Shown here: one piece after another, positions 17,934 to 26,182 of the stretch
Position numbering within the stretch: position 1 is the first letter of the stretch
Layout of the letters: every line of letters begins with the position of its first letter
DNA from: JBGVSA01 sp049840475
Lineage (GTDB): Bacteria; Pseudomonadota; Gammaproteobacteria; Burkholderiales; Rhodocyclaceae
Length of the DNA: 64,000 nt
NCBI GenBank assembly: GCA_049840475.1
Contig: JASGKX010000001.1
Location: forward strand, 2,666,001-2,730,000
Direction: 5' to 3'
Position numbers and translations under genes: made by a program
Notes under the pieces: model-generated
The model's input: the letters and a program-made list of their open reading frames with translations, nothing else
What the model was told of the DNA's origin: nothing
Databases searched by the model: none

Positions 17934-19266
17934 AACTCATTTGGTCAGGTTGGACCGGCCCCGGGAGAATCGGGGCGACGACGCCACCGGCGCCAAGAAC
18001 ATGCAGCAGCTCATCCAGCTGCGCTGGTTTGCGGTGCTCGGGCAGGTGCTGGCAATCGCCGTTGTCCACTTCGGTTTTGAAATCCGCCTGCCGCTCGAGC
18101 GCATGATGCTCGCGCTGGCCTTCCTGATCCTGTTCAACCTCGCCTGCCTGTGGCGCTGGCGCGGCGATCGGCCGGTGAGCGATCCGGCCATGTTCCTCGG
18201 CCTGTTGGTCGACGTGGTCGTGCTGACGGTGCAGTTGTATCTGTCGGGCGGCGCATCCAACCCGTTCATCTTTCTCTACCTGCTCCAGGTCATCATCGCC
18301 GCCGTGTTGCTCCGGCGCAGCTATAGCTGGAGCGTGGTCGTCGTGACCGTGCTGTGCTTCGTGGGGCTGACCCAGTTCCACCTGCCGATCGATCTTTCGC
18401 CCAATCCGAGCGAAGGCCTGTCGGACCCCTACGTGCAGGGCATGATGATTTGCTTTGCGCTCAATGCAGCCTTGCTGGTGATGGTGGTCACGCGCATCAA
18501 CCGCAACCTGCGCGCACGCGATGCGCGTCTGGCGGATTTGCGGCAGCGCGCGGCGGAAGAGGAGCACATCGTACGCATGGGCTTGCTCGCTTCGGGGGCC
18601 GCGCATGAACTGAGCACGCCGCTGTCAACGCTGGCGGTGATCCTGGGTGACTGGCGTCGCATGCCGTTCTTCGAGTCCGACCCCGAATTGTTGCGCGAGG
18701 TGGAAGAAATGCAGGCACAGGTCCTGCGATGCAAGAGCATCGTCACCGGGATTCTGTTGTCCGCTGGCGAGGACCGTGGTGAGGCGCCTGTCGCCACCAC
18801 GGTGGCGGAGTTCCTGGAAGACCTCGTGGATGAGTGGCGTGCCACGCGCTCGGCGACGGCGTTGGGTTTTGAAAACGAGTTCGGTGCGGACGTCGACATC
18901 GTGTCGGACTCGGCCTTGCGGCAGACCATCCATAACGTGCTCGACAACGCGATCGAAGCGTCGCCCATCGGTGTGACCTTGCGCGCCGCGCGCGAAGGAG
19001 ACCGGTTGATCATTGAAGTGACCGACGTGGGCCACGGTTTTGATCCGGACATGCTCGAACAGCTCGGCAAGCCGTATCAGTCGAGCAAGGGGCGGCCCGG
19101 CGGCGGGCTGGGGCTGTTCCTGGTCGTGAACGTGTTGCGCAAGCTGGGTGGCACCGTGTCGGCGGGCAATCGGCCCGAGGGCGGCGCAATCGTGACGTTG
19201 AGCCTGCCGCTGGCATCGATACAATTGGAGCCCGAAGAGCTTATGGGTACTGAGGATGGACACTGA
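17920..19266 (+). CDS. regB: RegB/PrrB-type redox-sensing histidine kinase
   Basis: A 448-residue membrane histidine kinase. About six hydrophobic segments (residues 30-195) include GGASNPF at 110-116, the ubiquinone-binding heptapeptide (GGxxNPF) of RegB. The H-box is GAAHELSTPLS with His229. Cys271 in LRCKSIV matches the redox-active cysteine of RegB. The ATPase domain has LDNAIEAS, DVGHGFDP and GGGLGLFLVVNVL. RegB measures the redox state of the quinone pool, and here it directly follows a quinol oxidase operon. The ATG at 17920 overlaps the SURF1 stop; a start at 18001 would lose only a short cytoplasmic tail. It overlaps regA by 11 bp. Confidence 0.9.
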   Translation: MTITRTHLVRLDRPRENRGDDATGAKNMQQLIQLRWFAVLGQVLAIAVVHFGFEIRLPLERMMLALAFLILFNLACLWRWRGDRPVSDPAMFLGLLVDVVVLTVQLYLSGGASNPFIFLYLLQVIIAAVLLRRSYSWSVVVVTVLCFVGLTQFHLPIDLSPNPSEGLSDPYVQGMMICFALNAALLVMVVTRINRNLRARDARLADLRQRAAEEEHIVRMGLLASGAAHELSTPLSTLAVILGDWRRMPFFESDPELLREVEEMQAQVLRCKSIVTGILLSAGEDRGEAPVATTVAEFLEDLVDEWRATRSATALGFENEFGADVDIVSDSALRQTIHNVLDNAIEASPIGVTLRAAREGDRLIIEVTDVGHGFDPDMLEQLGKPYQSSKGRPGGGLGLFLVVNVLRKLGGTVSAGNRPEGGAIVTLSLPLASIQLEPEELMGTEDGH

Positions 19267-19792
19267 GCGATTGTTGCTGATCGTCGAGGACGACGACGCC
19301 TTCGCCCGCACGCTGGGCCGCTCGTTCGAGCGGCGCGATTACCAGGTTATCCACGCCAGTCAGGCGGAGCAGGTGACCGAGTTGCTGAGGACGCACAACC
19401 CTGCCTTTGCAGTGGTTGACCTCAAGCTGGCTGGCAACGCATCGGGGCTGGCGTGCGTGAAGCAATTGCACGCGCACGACGCACAAATGGTCATCGTGGT
19501 GCTAACTGGCTACGCCAGCATCGCGACGGCGGTCGAGGCGATCAAGCTTGGTGCGCGGCATTACCTCGTCAAACCGTCCAACACGGACGACATCGAACAG
19601 GCCTTTGGCCGCGACACAGGGGATGTCGGCGTGGCGTTGACCGAGCGGACCACGTCGATCAAGACGCTGGAGTGGGAACGTATCCACCAGACGCTGGCAG
19701 AGACCGATTTCAATATCTCCGAGACGGCCCGCCGCCTTGGCATGCATCGCCGCACGCTGGCCCGAAAACTGGACAAGCAGCGCGTCAAATAG
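19256..19792 (+). CDS. regA: RegA/PrrA/ActR-type response regulator
   Basis: A 178-residue response regulator. The receiver domain (about 1-120) has the acidic pocket EDDD at 11-14, phospho-acceptor Asp55 in VVDLKLAG and the conserved Lys in YLVKPSN. The C-terminal Fis-type helix-turn-helix (about 135-176) ends in SETARRLGMHRRTLARKLDK, very close to the DNA-binding helix of RegA/PrrA. It overlaps regB by 11 bp. RegA proteins control respiration and other redox pathways, so the linked cyo operon is a likely target; no RegA site could be fixed by eye. Confidence 0.92.
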   Translation: MDTERLLLIVEDDDAFARTLGRSFERRDYQVIHASQAEQVTELLRTHNPAFAVVDLKLAGNASGLACVKQLHAHDAQMVIVVLTGYASIATAVEAIKLGARHYLVKPSNTDDIEQAFGRDTGDVGVALTERTTSIKTLEWERIHQTLAETDFNISETARRLGMHRRTLARKLDKQRVK

Positions 19793-19822
19793 CGCGGACA
19801 GGCGGCCGTCCGGTCGCTGCGC

Positions 19823-20227
19823 TCACATCAGATACCGCCAGAACCCGGCCGGGTCATGCAGGCGGGCAATCGAATACATGGTGATGAAGCAGAGCAGGGC
19901 AGCGAAGTAGGCTGCCACGCGGATCGTGGGTGTGCGCCCACGCTTGAGCGCCAGCGTGCCGAGCACGACATACACCACGAGTAGTCCGAGCTTGGCCATC
20001 AGCCATGGCACTTCGAAGGGATTCAACCGTAGTGCAGTGAGTAGCAGGATGGCCGCCGTCAGCAATGCCGTGTCGATGGCATAACTCAGATACCGTACGG
20101 GCGCCCGCATGGCGATCGACGCACCGACCAGGCGCGCCGCGCCGCGTAGAGCAAACAGCGAGCCGCTGGTGACGGCTAGCCCGATATGGGCGTTCTTGAT
20201 GGTGAGGTAATGCTCGATGAGGGCCAT
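19823..20227 (-). CDS. SirB2-family membrane protein
   Basis: A 134-residue protein with four hydrophobic segments that resembles the SirB2 family (IEHYLTIKNAHIGLAVTSGSLFALRG at the start, PWLMAKLGLLVVYVVLGTLAL later; tryptophan and arginine at the end). SirB2 was first linked to Salmonella invasion gene expression, but its biochemical role is unknown. I start it at 20227, where GTGGAGACGAC gives a ribosome site and the conserved N-terminus begins; the frame is open to 20299. It converges on regA, 30 bp apart. Confidence 0.78.
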   Translation of the reverse strand: MALIEHYLTIKNAHIGLAVTSGSLFALRGAARLVGASIAMRAPVRYLSYAIDTALLTAAILLLTALRLNPFEVPWLMAKLGLLVVYVVLGTLALKRGRTPTIRVAAYFAALLCFITMYSIARLHDPAGFWRYLM

Positions 20228-20332
20228 GTCGTCTCCACGAAGGGCGTTCATCATACCTGCCACTCGACGCGCCTCACCGAGCACAAGACGCGTCGCCATT
20301 AGCCGACTATCGGTTGATGCAGATCATGCAGA

Positions 20333-20378
20333 AATAGTAATGATTCTTAATAATTAACGAGAATCGATATCAATGATG
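20333..20378 (+). promoter_or_regulatory. candidate Fur-controlled promoter region of the haem operon
   Basis: An AT-rich stretch in GC-rich surroundings directly upstream of hutW carries overlapping NAT-type repeats (AATGATTCTTAATAATTA) and an inverted ATTCT...AGAAT pair followed by ATATCAATGATGATCA. This resembles overlapping Fur boxes, and Fur control is usual for haem-utilisation genes. The match to the 19-bp consensus is imperfect. Confidence 0.45.
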
Positions 20379-20430
20379 ATCAGAAATGACGCTTTCCAAT
20401 CCAACAGAATCTGGCAGCGAGGCATCGATC

Positions 20431-21867
20431 ATGGATGCCGCACTGCGCCCGCGTGACGTACTGCCGACGGCTTTCGACACTCGACAGGCGCTCATGCCCA
20501 TGTGGGGCGCCACGCCGCTGCCCCCCGACGCCTGGAACCAACGCTGGGCGGTGGCGGCGGCCCAGTCGATAAACACACCAGCGCTGGCGTATCTGCACAT
20601 TCCGTTCTGCGCCAATCGCTGTGTGTTCTGCGGCTTCTACCGCAATGCCTGGCGCGAAGAGCATGGGCCGGTTTACGTGGACCGGCTGATCGCCGAACTG
20701 GAGCACGAAGCCGCTTCGCGGCCGCAAGGCGGGCGCATCGACGCGGTGTACTTCGGTGGTGGTACGCCGACGGCGCTATCGGCGCAGGATCTCTCGCGCC
20801 TGATCCGCGCGGTGCGCAGCAATCTGCCTTTGTCCGATGACTGCGAAATTACCATCGAAGGGCGTATTTCGCATTTCGACGACGCCAAGGTCGAAGCCTG
20901 CCTGGAAGCAGGCGCCAATCGTTTCTCGATCGGCATCCAGACCTTCGACAGCCCGCTGCGTCGCAGGCTTGGCCGTCAGCACGGGGGTGAAGAGGCGGCT
21001 GCGTACATGCGGCATCTCGCGCAATACGACGCGGTGGTCGTCGCCGATCTGATCTTCGGCCTGCCGGGGCAGGACGATGCGCGCTGGATGCGCGATGTCG
21101 ACATCGCCTTGTCGTTGGGCCTCGACGGGCTCGATGTGTACGCCTTCAACTGCTACCCCAGCCTGCCGATCAACCGGATGATCGAAAAGGGCGCCTTGCC
21201 GGCAATGAGCGATCTGCCCACGCAGGCCCGTCACTACGCCTGGGCTGTACGCCGAATCGAAGAGACCGGCTGGACGCAATTGAGCAACAGTCATTTCGGC
21301 AGCCCCAGTGGCACCGAGCGCAATCGCTACAACAGCGCGGTGAAGTCCGGGCTGGACTGTCTTGCCTTCGGCTCCGGTGCTGGCGGCCAGCGTGGCGGAT
21401 TGAGCTATCAGGTGCAGGGGGAACTCGACGCCTATCTGGCGACGCCCGTACAGGCCAAGCCATTGGGCTTTGTCGCACAGGCAAGCGCTAACAAGGCATT
21501 GTTCGGTGCGCTGCAGGGCAATCTCGAACGTGGCGAGCTGCCGCTGGCGCTGATTGCCGGCAACGTGGCCGCGCAGGGTTTTATTTCCGATTGGGCCGTG
21601 CGCGGTTTGCTCGAATGCGCTGACGGTATTGCTCGCCTGACGGTGGGCGGCCGCTTCTGGGCGCCGACCATGATCCGCGCGCTGGCGCTCACGCTCGAAC
21701 CCTATCCCGATGCCGCAATCGGTCGCCCCGGTGGTGGCCGCCCCATGCACCCGCATGCCCGCCCCGGTGGTGCGCCACACGGGCATGGCGGCCATCCACC
21801 GCACGGACACCCTCATTCTCACACCCAAGCTCAAGGACATCCGCATGTCGCACAATCGTCTGACTGA
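20431..21867 (+). CDS. hutW: HutW/ChuW-type radical SAM haem-utilisation protein with His-rich tail
   Basis: About 478 residues. The radical SAM cluster motif is Cys60-x3-Cys64-x2-Cys67 (FCANRCVFCGFYRN), with the HemN-like context YLHIPFC, YFGGGTPTALS and RFSIGIQTFD. HutW/ChuW proteins belong to the HemN class and open the haem ring without oxygen, releasing iron and forming anaerobilin. The last 45 or so residues form an unusual His/Gly/Pro-rich tail (HPHARPGGAPHGHGGHPPHG), which may bind metal or haem. The ATG at 20431 has GAGG 8 bp upstream; an ATG at 20386 in the same frame is the alternative. hutX starts 23 bp before its end. Confidence 0.85.
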   Translation: MDAALRPRDVLPTAFDTRQALMPMWGATPLPPDAWNQRWAVAAAQSINTPALAYLHIPFCANRCVFCGFYRNAWREEHGPVYVDRLIAELEHEAASRPQGGRIDAVYFGGGTPTALSAQDLSRLIRAVRSNLPLSDDCEITIEGRISHFDDAKVEACLEAGANRFSIGIQTFDSPLRRRLGRQHGGEEAAAYMRHLAQYDAVVVADLIFGLPGQDDARWMRDVDIALSLGLDGLDVYAFNCYPSLPINRMIEKGALPAMSDLPTQARHYAWAVRRIEETGWTQLSNSHFGSPSGTERNRYNSAVKSGLDCLAFGSGAGGQRGGLSYQVQGELDAYLATPVQAKPLGFVAQASANKALFGALQGNLERGELPLALIAGNVAAQGFISDWAVRGLLECADGIARLTVGGRFWAPTMIRALALTLEPYPDAAIGRPGGGRPMHPHARPGGAPHGHGGHPPHGHPHSHTQAQGHPHVAQSSD

Positions 21868-22378
21868 AGAACAACGCCGCCAATTGCAGGAACGGATGGC
21901 GCGCAATCCCGGCGTCATCCTTGAACAGGTTGCGCAGAAGGAAAACTGTGCACTGGCCGACGTTATCGAGGCACTGCCCGCCAGCGCCTGGACGCGTGCA
22001 GGCGGTGAACACTTTATGGATGTGCTGGGCGCGGTCAGCGCGTGGGGCTCACCGGTGACGGTGATCGTGCATACGGCTGACGTGATCATGGAATTCACCG
22101 GCCCACTGCCGGCGGGCAATGTGGGGCATGGCTTTTACAACTTGTCCGGTAGCACCGGGCTGCACGGGCATCTGTCCTACCAGAACTGCGGTGCGATCTA
22201 CTTTCTGGAGCGCCCGTTCATGGGCAAGGCGACGGCGAGCCTCGTCTTTGCCAATCGCGACGGGCAGGCAATGTTCAAGATCTACGCGGGGCGCGACGAC
22301 GCAGGCGCACTGTTGGCCGATCAGGTGAACGCCATGCGCGAGTTGATTCGACACGCCACGACGCGCGAGGCCGCCTGA
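21845..22378 (+). CDS. hutX: HutX/ChuX-type cytosolic haem carrier
   Basis: A 177-residue protein of the HutX/ChuX haem-utilisation family. Characteristic segments are EGALPA-type SALPASAWTRAGGEHF-like sequence near residues 42-58 and GHLSYQNCGAIYFLERPFMGK near 119-139. ChuX/HutX binds haem and hands it to the degrading enzyme. It overlaps hutW by 23 bp and the next gene by one base (TGATG), so the three proteins are probably made together. There is no transporter in this cluster; haem uptake genes must lie elsewhere. Confidence 0.87.
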   Translation: MSHNRLTEEQRRQLQERMARNPGVILEQVAQKENCALADVIEALPASAWTRAGGEHFMDVLGAVSAWGSPVTVIVHTADVIMEFTGPLPAGNVGHGFYNLSGSTGLHGHLSYQNCGAIYFLERPFMGKATASLVFANRDGQAMFKIYAGRDDAGALLADQVNAMRELIRHATTREAA

Positions 22379-23004
22379 TGAGCGCGGCCTGCGACGTGCT
22401 GGTTTTCGGGGGTACAGGCAAGACCGGCGCACTGCTGGTTGCCAAGGCGCGCGAACGCGGCTTGCGGGTCGTCGTCATGGCACGCCGCGACGCCCCTGGG
22501 TTGGCCGACACCTTGGTGCGGGGCGACGCGATGAGCGCCGAAGATTGCGCGCGCGCCATCGAGCTGACCCAGCCTGCCGCCGTCGTGAGCCTGTTGGGCG
22601 GGCGTAATGAAGGCGGTGAGCGGGCGGATGCCGTCGGCAACATCAACGTTATCGAAGCCGTGCGGGCATGGCGTGCGGATGCGCGGCTGCTCTTGCTGAC
22701 TTCGATGGGCTGTGGCGAGCAGTACGACGCGATGCCGCCACAGGTCCAGCAGTTGTTGGGCGAAGCACTGCGCGCCAAGACTGAAGCCGAGCAACTGCTG
22801 CGCACGACTGCATTGGCGTGGACTATCGTGCGGCCAGGTGGGCTGACGAACGATGAAGGGGCGGGGCGCTACGCGATCAGCGAAGGTTTGCCGCCGTGGC
22901 CGGCGCCCTACATTCCGCGTGCCGACGTCGCACTGGCCGTGCTCGATGTATTGGCCGACCCCGCCAGCAAGGGGCGCGTTTACACAATTGTTGGCGTGGC
23001 CTGA
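22378..23004 (+). CDS. NAD(P)H-binding protein, ChuY-like (candidate anaerobilin reductase)
   Basis: A 208-residue Rossmann-fold protein of the NmrA/biliverdin-reductase-B-like group. The nucleotide-binding loop is FGGTGKTG at about residues 10-17, followed by TSMGCG near 105 and WTIVRPGG near 146. In E. coli O157 the chuW-chuX-chuY order is the same, and ChuY reduces the anaerobilin made by ChuW. Equal gene order, size and fold make the same role likely here, but it is inference. Its stop codon abuts the stop of the convergent LysR gene with no spacer. Confidence 0.72.
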   Translation: MSAACDVLVFGGTGKTGALLVAKARERGLRVVVMARRDAPGLADTLVRGDAMSAEDCARAIELTQPAAVVSLLGGRNEGGERADAVGNINVIEAVRAWRADARLLLLTSMGCGEQYDAMPPQVQQLLGEALRAKTEAEQLLRTTALAWTIVRPGGLTNDEGAGRYAISEGLPPWPAPYIPRADVALAVLDVLADPASKGRVYTIVGVA

Positions 23005-23931
23005 TCAAGCCCGTTCGCGCCGGGGCGGGTGAATGCCTGTCCCCGGCTGCAACAACTCCACTGCAAGCCAATCCAGAAAACACCCCACACGCGCGGACAG
23101 TGCCGTATTGCGGTAGTAGACCGCGTGGATCGCTTGTCGCGTGTCGAGCGTATCGGCCGTCAGCACTTGCACGAAGTCGCCCTGTGCGCGATCACTTTCA
23201 GTCATGAAGTCCGCCAGACAGACAATGCCCGCGCCATCCAGAGCGAGCTGGCGCAGCGTTTCTCCGCTTGATGCATGCAATTGCGCGCGAATGTGCAGGC
23301 TGTCGCCGTCGGCATGTCGCAGCGGCCATTGATTGAGCGAATCGCGCTGACTGAAGCCGAGCAGGGTATGCGCGGCAAGGTCTTCCACCCGGGCGGGTGA
23401 GCCATGTTTGGCAAGGTACTTGGGGCTTGCCAGGATGCGGCGGCCGCTGCCGCCGAGCGGTCGCGCGGTCAGCGTTGAATCACGCAGCGGGCCGATACGG
23501 ATGGCGACGTCGGTGTCCTCTTCGAGCAGGTCGATGATGAGATCGTCGCTGTTCAGCTCCAGATCGACCGCGGGGAAGGCGCGCCGGAATGCCCCGATGC
23601 GCGGCACCATCACATGCAGCATGAACGGACTGGCGGCATTGACGCGCAGGCGCCCCGAAGGCGTCTGCCGGCGCCGCGCGAGAAGCTCTTCGGCCTCATC
23701 CATGGCGGCCAGGATTCGGCGTGCGTGGGCCAGCAGCAGTTCGCCTTCATCCGTCAGCGCGATGCGTCGCGTCGTGCGGCGGAGCAGGGTCGTGTCGAGC
23801 TTTTCTTCCAGCCGTGCCAGCGTGCGACTCACGCCCGACGTGGTTTGGCCGAGCTGTTCCGCAGCGGCCGTGATTGAGCCGGTATCGACGATGGTGCGGA
23901 ACGCGATCAGTTCTTCCAGTGAGCTTTTCAT
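23005..23931 (-). CDS. LysR-family transcriptional regulator
   Basis: A 308-residue LysR regulator: helix-turn-helix at about residues 17-45 (ITAAAEQLGQTTSGVSRTLARLEEKL), effector domain from about 90. The sequence type (RIGPLRDSTLTARPLG, FSQRDSLNQWPL) is that of the large DsdC/AaeR-like LysR group. It is divergent from the MFS gene at 24043, with about 110 bp between, and is probably its regulator. It ends back to back with the chuY-like gene. Confidence 0.88.
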   Translation of the reverse strand: MKSSLEELIAFRTIVDTGSITAAAEQLGQTTSGVSRTLARLEEKLDTTLLRRTTRRIALTDEGELLLAHARRILAAMDEAEELLARRRQTPSGRLRVNAASPFMLHVMVPRIGAFRRAFPAVDLELNSDDLIIDLLEEDTDVAIRIGPLRDSTLTARPLGGSGRRILASPKYLAKHGSPARVEDLAAHTLLGFSQRDSLNQWPLRHADGDSLHIRAQLHASSGETLRQLALDGAGIVCLADFMTESDRAQGDFVQVLTADTLDTRQAIHAVYYRNTALSARVGCFLDWLAVELLQPGTGIHPPRRERA

Positions 23932-24042
23932 GGCTGTATTGTTGCTGAAAAATCAAATATGTTTAGAGTTTAGTTGTCTTTTTTGGCAATAGTCGAACGC
24001 GCACACTGCGGACTCGTTTTTGAATCTGCGGAGTGCATCGCA

Positions 24043-25242
24043 ATGCCCATCGCTCTACTTGCGCTGACCATCAGCGCTTTTGCCATCGGCACGACGGAGT
24101 TCGTCATCGTCGGGCTGATCCCTACCGTGGCCACCGACCTGTCGGTGAGCCTGCCGTCCGCTGGCCTGCTGGTCAGCCTCTACGCGCTGGGCGTGGCCGT
24201 TGGCGCGCCAGTGCTCACCGCGCTGACCGGACGCATGCCGCGCAAGGCGCTTTTGCTGTCGCTGATGGCGCTGTTTACCGTGGGCAACCTGCTCGCCTGG
24301 ATGGCGCCTGGGTATGGTTCGCTGATCGTGGCGCGCATCCTGACGGGGCTGGCCCATGGCGTTTTCTTTTCGGTCGGCTCGACCATCGCGACTGGGCTGG
24401 TGCCGAAGGAGCGCGCAGCGAGTGCCATCGCCATCATGTTTACCGGCCTGACGGTGGCGCTGGTCACTGGCGTGCCGCTGGGTACCTTCATTGGTCAGCA
24501 CTTTGGTTGGCGCGAGACCTTCCTTGCCGTCGCCGGTCTGGGCGTGATTGCCTTTGCAGGGAGCGCGCTGTTTGTGCCGGCATCGATTCCGCGCGGCGTG
24601 CCGGCTTCGCTTGCGAGCCAGTTGCGTGTGCTGACGCAGCCCCGCTTGTTGCTTGTATATGCCATGACGGCGGTGGGTTACGGCGGTTCCTTTACCGCCT
24701 TCACTTTCCTTGCGCCGATTCTTCAGGACGTGGCGGGCTTCAGCGCCTCGGCCGTCGGCTGGGCGATGCTGCTGTACGGCGTGTCGGTGTCGGTCGGCAA
24801 TCTATGGGGCGGTCGTCTGGCCGACCGCCGTGGGCCGATTCCGGCTCTGAAGCTGATCTTCCTTTTGCTGGCGGCGGTGTTGCTGGCGCTGACTTTCACC
24901 GCAAGCAGCAAGTTGTTGGTGATCCTCACCGTGCTGGCCTGGGGGGCCGTGGCTTTCGGCAATGTGCCTGGCCTGCAGGTGCTGGTGGTGAAAGAGGCCG
25001 AAGCGTCGGTGCCGCATGCGGTTGATGTGGCGTCGGGGCTGAACATCGCGGCCTTTAACGTCGGCATTGCGGGCGGTGCATGGGGCGGCGGCCTGATCGT
25101 GCAGCACGCTGGCCTGATGAACACGCCCTGGGTGGGCGCCCTGATCGTGCTGGGCGCGTTCGGGCTGACCGTCCTGTGCGGCCGCATGCAGCGCGCAACC
25201 CCTGTGCTGTCGGAAAACCTCGCGGTAGAGGCGTGCCGCTGA
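24043..25242 (+). CDS. MFS efflux transporter, DHA1/AraJ type
   Basis: A 399-residue 12-segment major facilitator. The start ALTISAFAIGTTEFVIVGLIP and the motif C-like segment ALVTGVPLGTFIGQHFGWRETF place it in the drug:H+ antiporter-1 group that includes AraJ, YdhP and NepI. These export small molecules such as sugars, nucleosides or drugs. The ATG at 24043 puts the first helix at the N-terminus. It is divergent from a LysR gene and followed 41 bp later by an aldo/keto reductase, so both may belong to one regulon. Confidence 0.85.
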   Translation: MPIALLALTISAFAIGTTEFVIVGLIPTVATDLSVSLPSAGLLVSLYALGVAVGAPVLTALTGRMPRKALLLSLMALFTVGNLLAWMAPGYGSLIVARILTGLAHGVFFSVGSTIATGLVPKERAASAIAIMFTGLTVALVTGVPLGTFIGQHFGWRETFLAVAGLGVIAFAGSALFVPASIPRGVPASLASQLRVLTQPRLLLVYAMTAVGYGGSFTAFTFLAPILQDVAGFSASAVGWAMLLYGVSVSVGNLWGGRLADRRGPIPALKLIFLLLAAVLLALTFTASSKLLVILTVLAWGAVAFGNVPGLQVLVVKEAEASVPHAVDVASGLNIAAFNVGIAGGAWGGGLIVQHAGLMNTPWVGALIVLGAFGLTVLCGRMQRATPVLSENLAVEACR

Positions 25243-25283
25243 GCGCATCCCTTGCCCTTCATAGTTATTCAAGAGAGAACAAC

Positions 25284-26099
25284 ATGCAGAGTCATAACAA
25301 CGTCATTCCGCCCGTCGGCCTTGGTACGTTTCGCTTGCAGGGGCAAACGGTCATCGATTCCGTCCGTAGCGGCATCGAACTGGGCTATCGCCATATCGAT
25401 ACCGCACAGATCTACGGCAATGAGGCCGAAGTAGGGCAGGCGATTGTTGACAGCGGCATCAAGCGCGATGAACTATTCGTGACCACCAAGGTGTGGATCG
25501 ACAATCTGTCGCGCGAGCGACTGATCCCGAGTCTGCGCGAGAGCCTCGACAAGCTGCGCATGGATAAGGTGGATCTGGCACTCATCCATTGGCCGTCGCC
25601 AGGCGACGCATTGCCGGTCGAGCAGTACTTGACCGCCTTGGCGGAGGCGCGCGAGGCTGGACTGACGCGCCTTATCGGTGTGTCGAACTTCACCATCGCG
25701 CAAGCGGATCGCGCCATTGATGCCATCGGCGCGAAGCAGATCGCGACACAGCAGGTGGAAATCCACCCGTTCCTGCAGAACCACAAGCTGGTCGAGCACG
25801 CGCAGCGCAAGGGAATTCACCTCACTGCCTACATGCCGCTCGCCTACGGCAAGGTGATGAGCGACGCGGTGATTGTTGATATCGCACGGCGTCACGGCGT
25901 TAGCCCGGCGCAGGTCGCTCTGGCGTGGTCGTTGCAGCAAGGGCGTGCCGTGATCCCGTCATCGACCCGGCCAGACAATCAGCGTGCCAATCTGGCGGCG
26001 GCATTGGTACGGCTGACTGAAGAAGACATGACGGCAATCGCATCGCTCGACAGAGGTGAGCGTCTGGCGAGCCCGGACTTCGCGCCGAACTGGGATTGA
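25284..26099 (+). CDS. dkgB: aldo/keto reductase, DkgB type
   Basis: A 271-residue NADPH-dependent aldo/keto reductase. The catalytic tetrad is visible: Asp in YRHIDTAQIYGNE, the Tyr of IYGNE, Lys in FVTTKVW and His in ALIHWPS. The C-terminal VIPSSTRPDNQRANL is the cofactor phosphate-binding loop. Length and sequence match DkgB (2,5-diketo-D-gluconate reductase B, also methylglyoxal reductase). AAGAGAGAA precedes the ATG at 25284. It probably shares a message with the MFS gene upstream. Confidence 0.85.
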   Translation: MQSHNNVIPPVGLGTFRLQGQTVIDSVRSGIELGYRHIDTAQIYGNEAEVGQAIVDSGIKRDELFVTTKVWIDNLSRERLIPSLRESLDKLRMDKVDLALIHWPSPGDALPVEQYLTALAEAREAGLTRLIGVSNFTIAQADRAIDAIGAKQIATQQVEIHPFLQNHKLVEHAQRKGIHLTAYMPLAYGKVMSDAVIVDIARRHGVSPAQVALAWSLQQGRAVIPSSTRPDNQRANLAAALVRLTEEDMTAIASLDRGERLASPDFAPNWD

Positions 26100-26182
26100 G
26101 TGTAACCACCCCCTCGGAAAGCACGGCTGGCATCGACGCAGATTCGGTGCCAAGCTGCCGCTTTTGCCGCCAAGGGGTAGAG

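Noticed and set aside
17932..17942. AGAACTCATTT at the start of regB, identical to the outer end of the cyoB inverted repeat
   Set aside because: Only 11 bases and in a coding overlap; it may be chance, so it was not listed as a further repeat copy.
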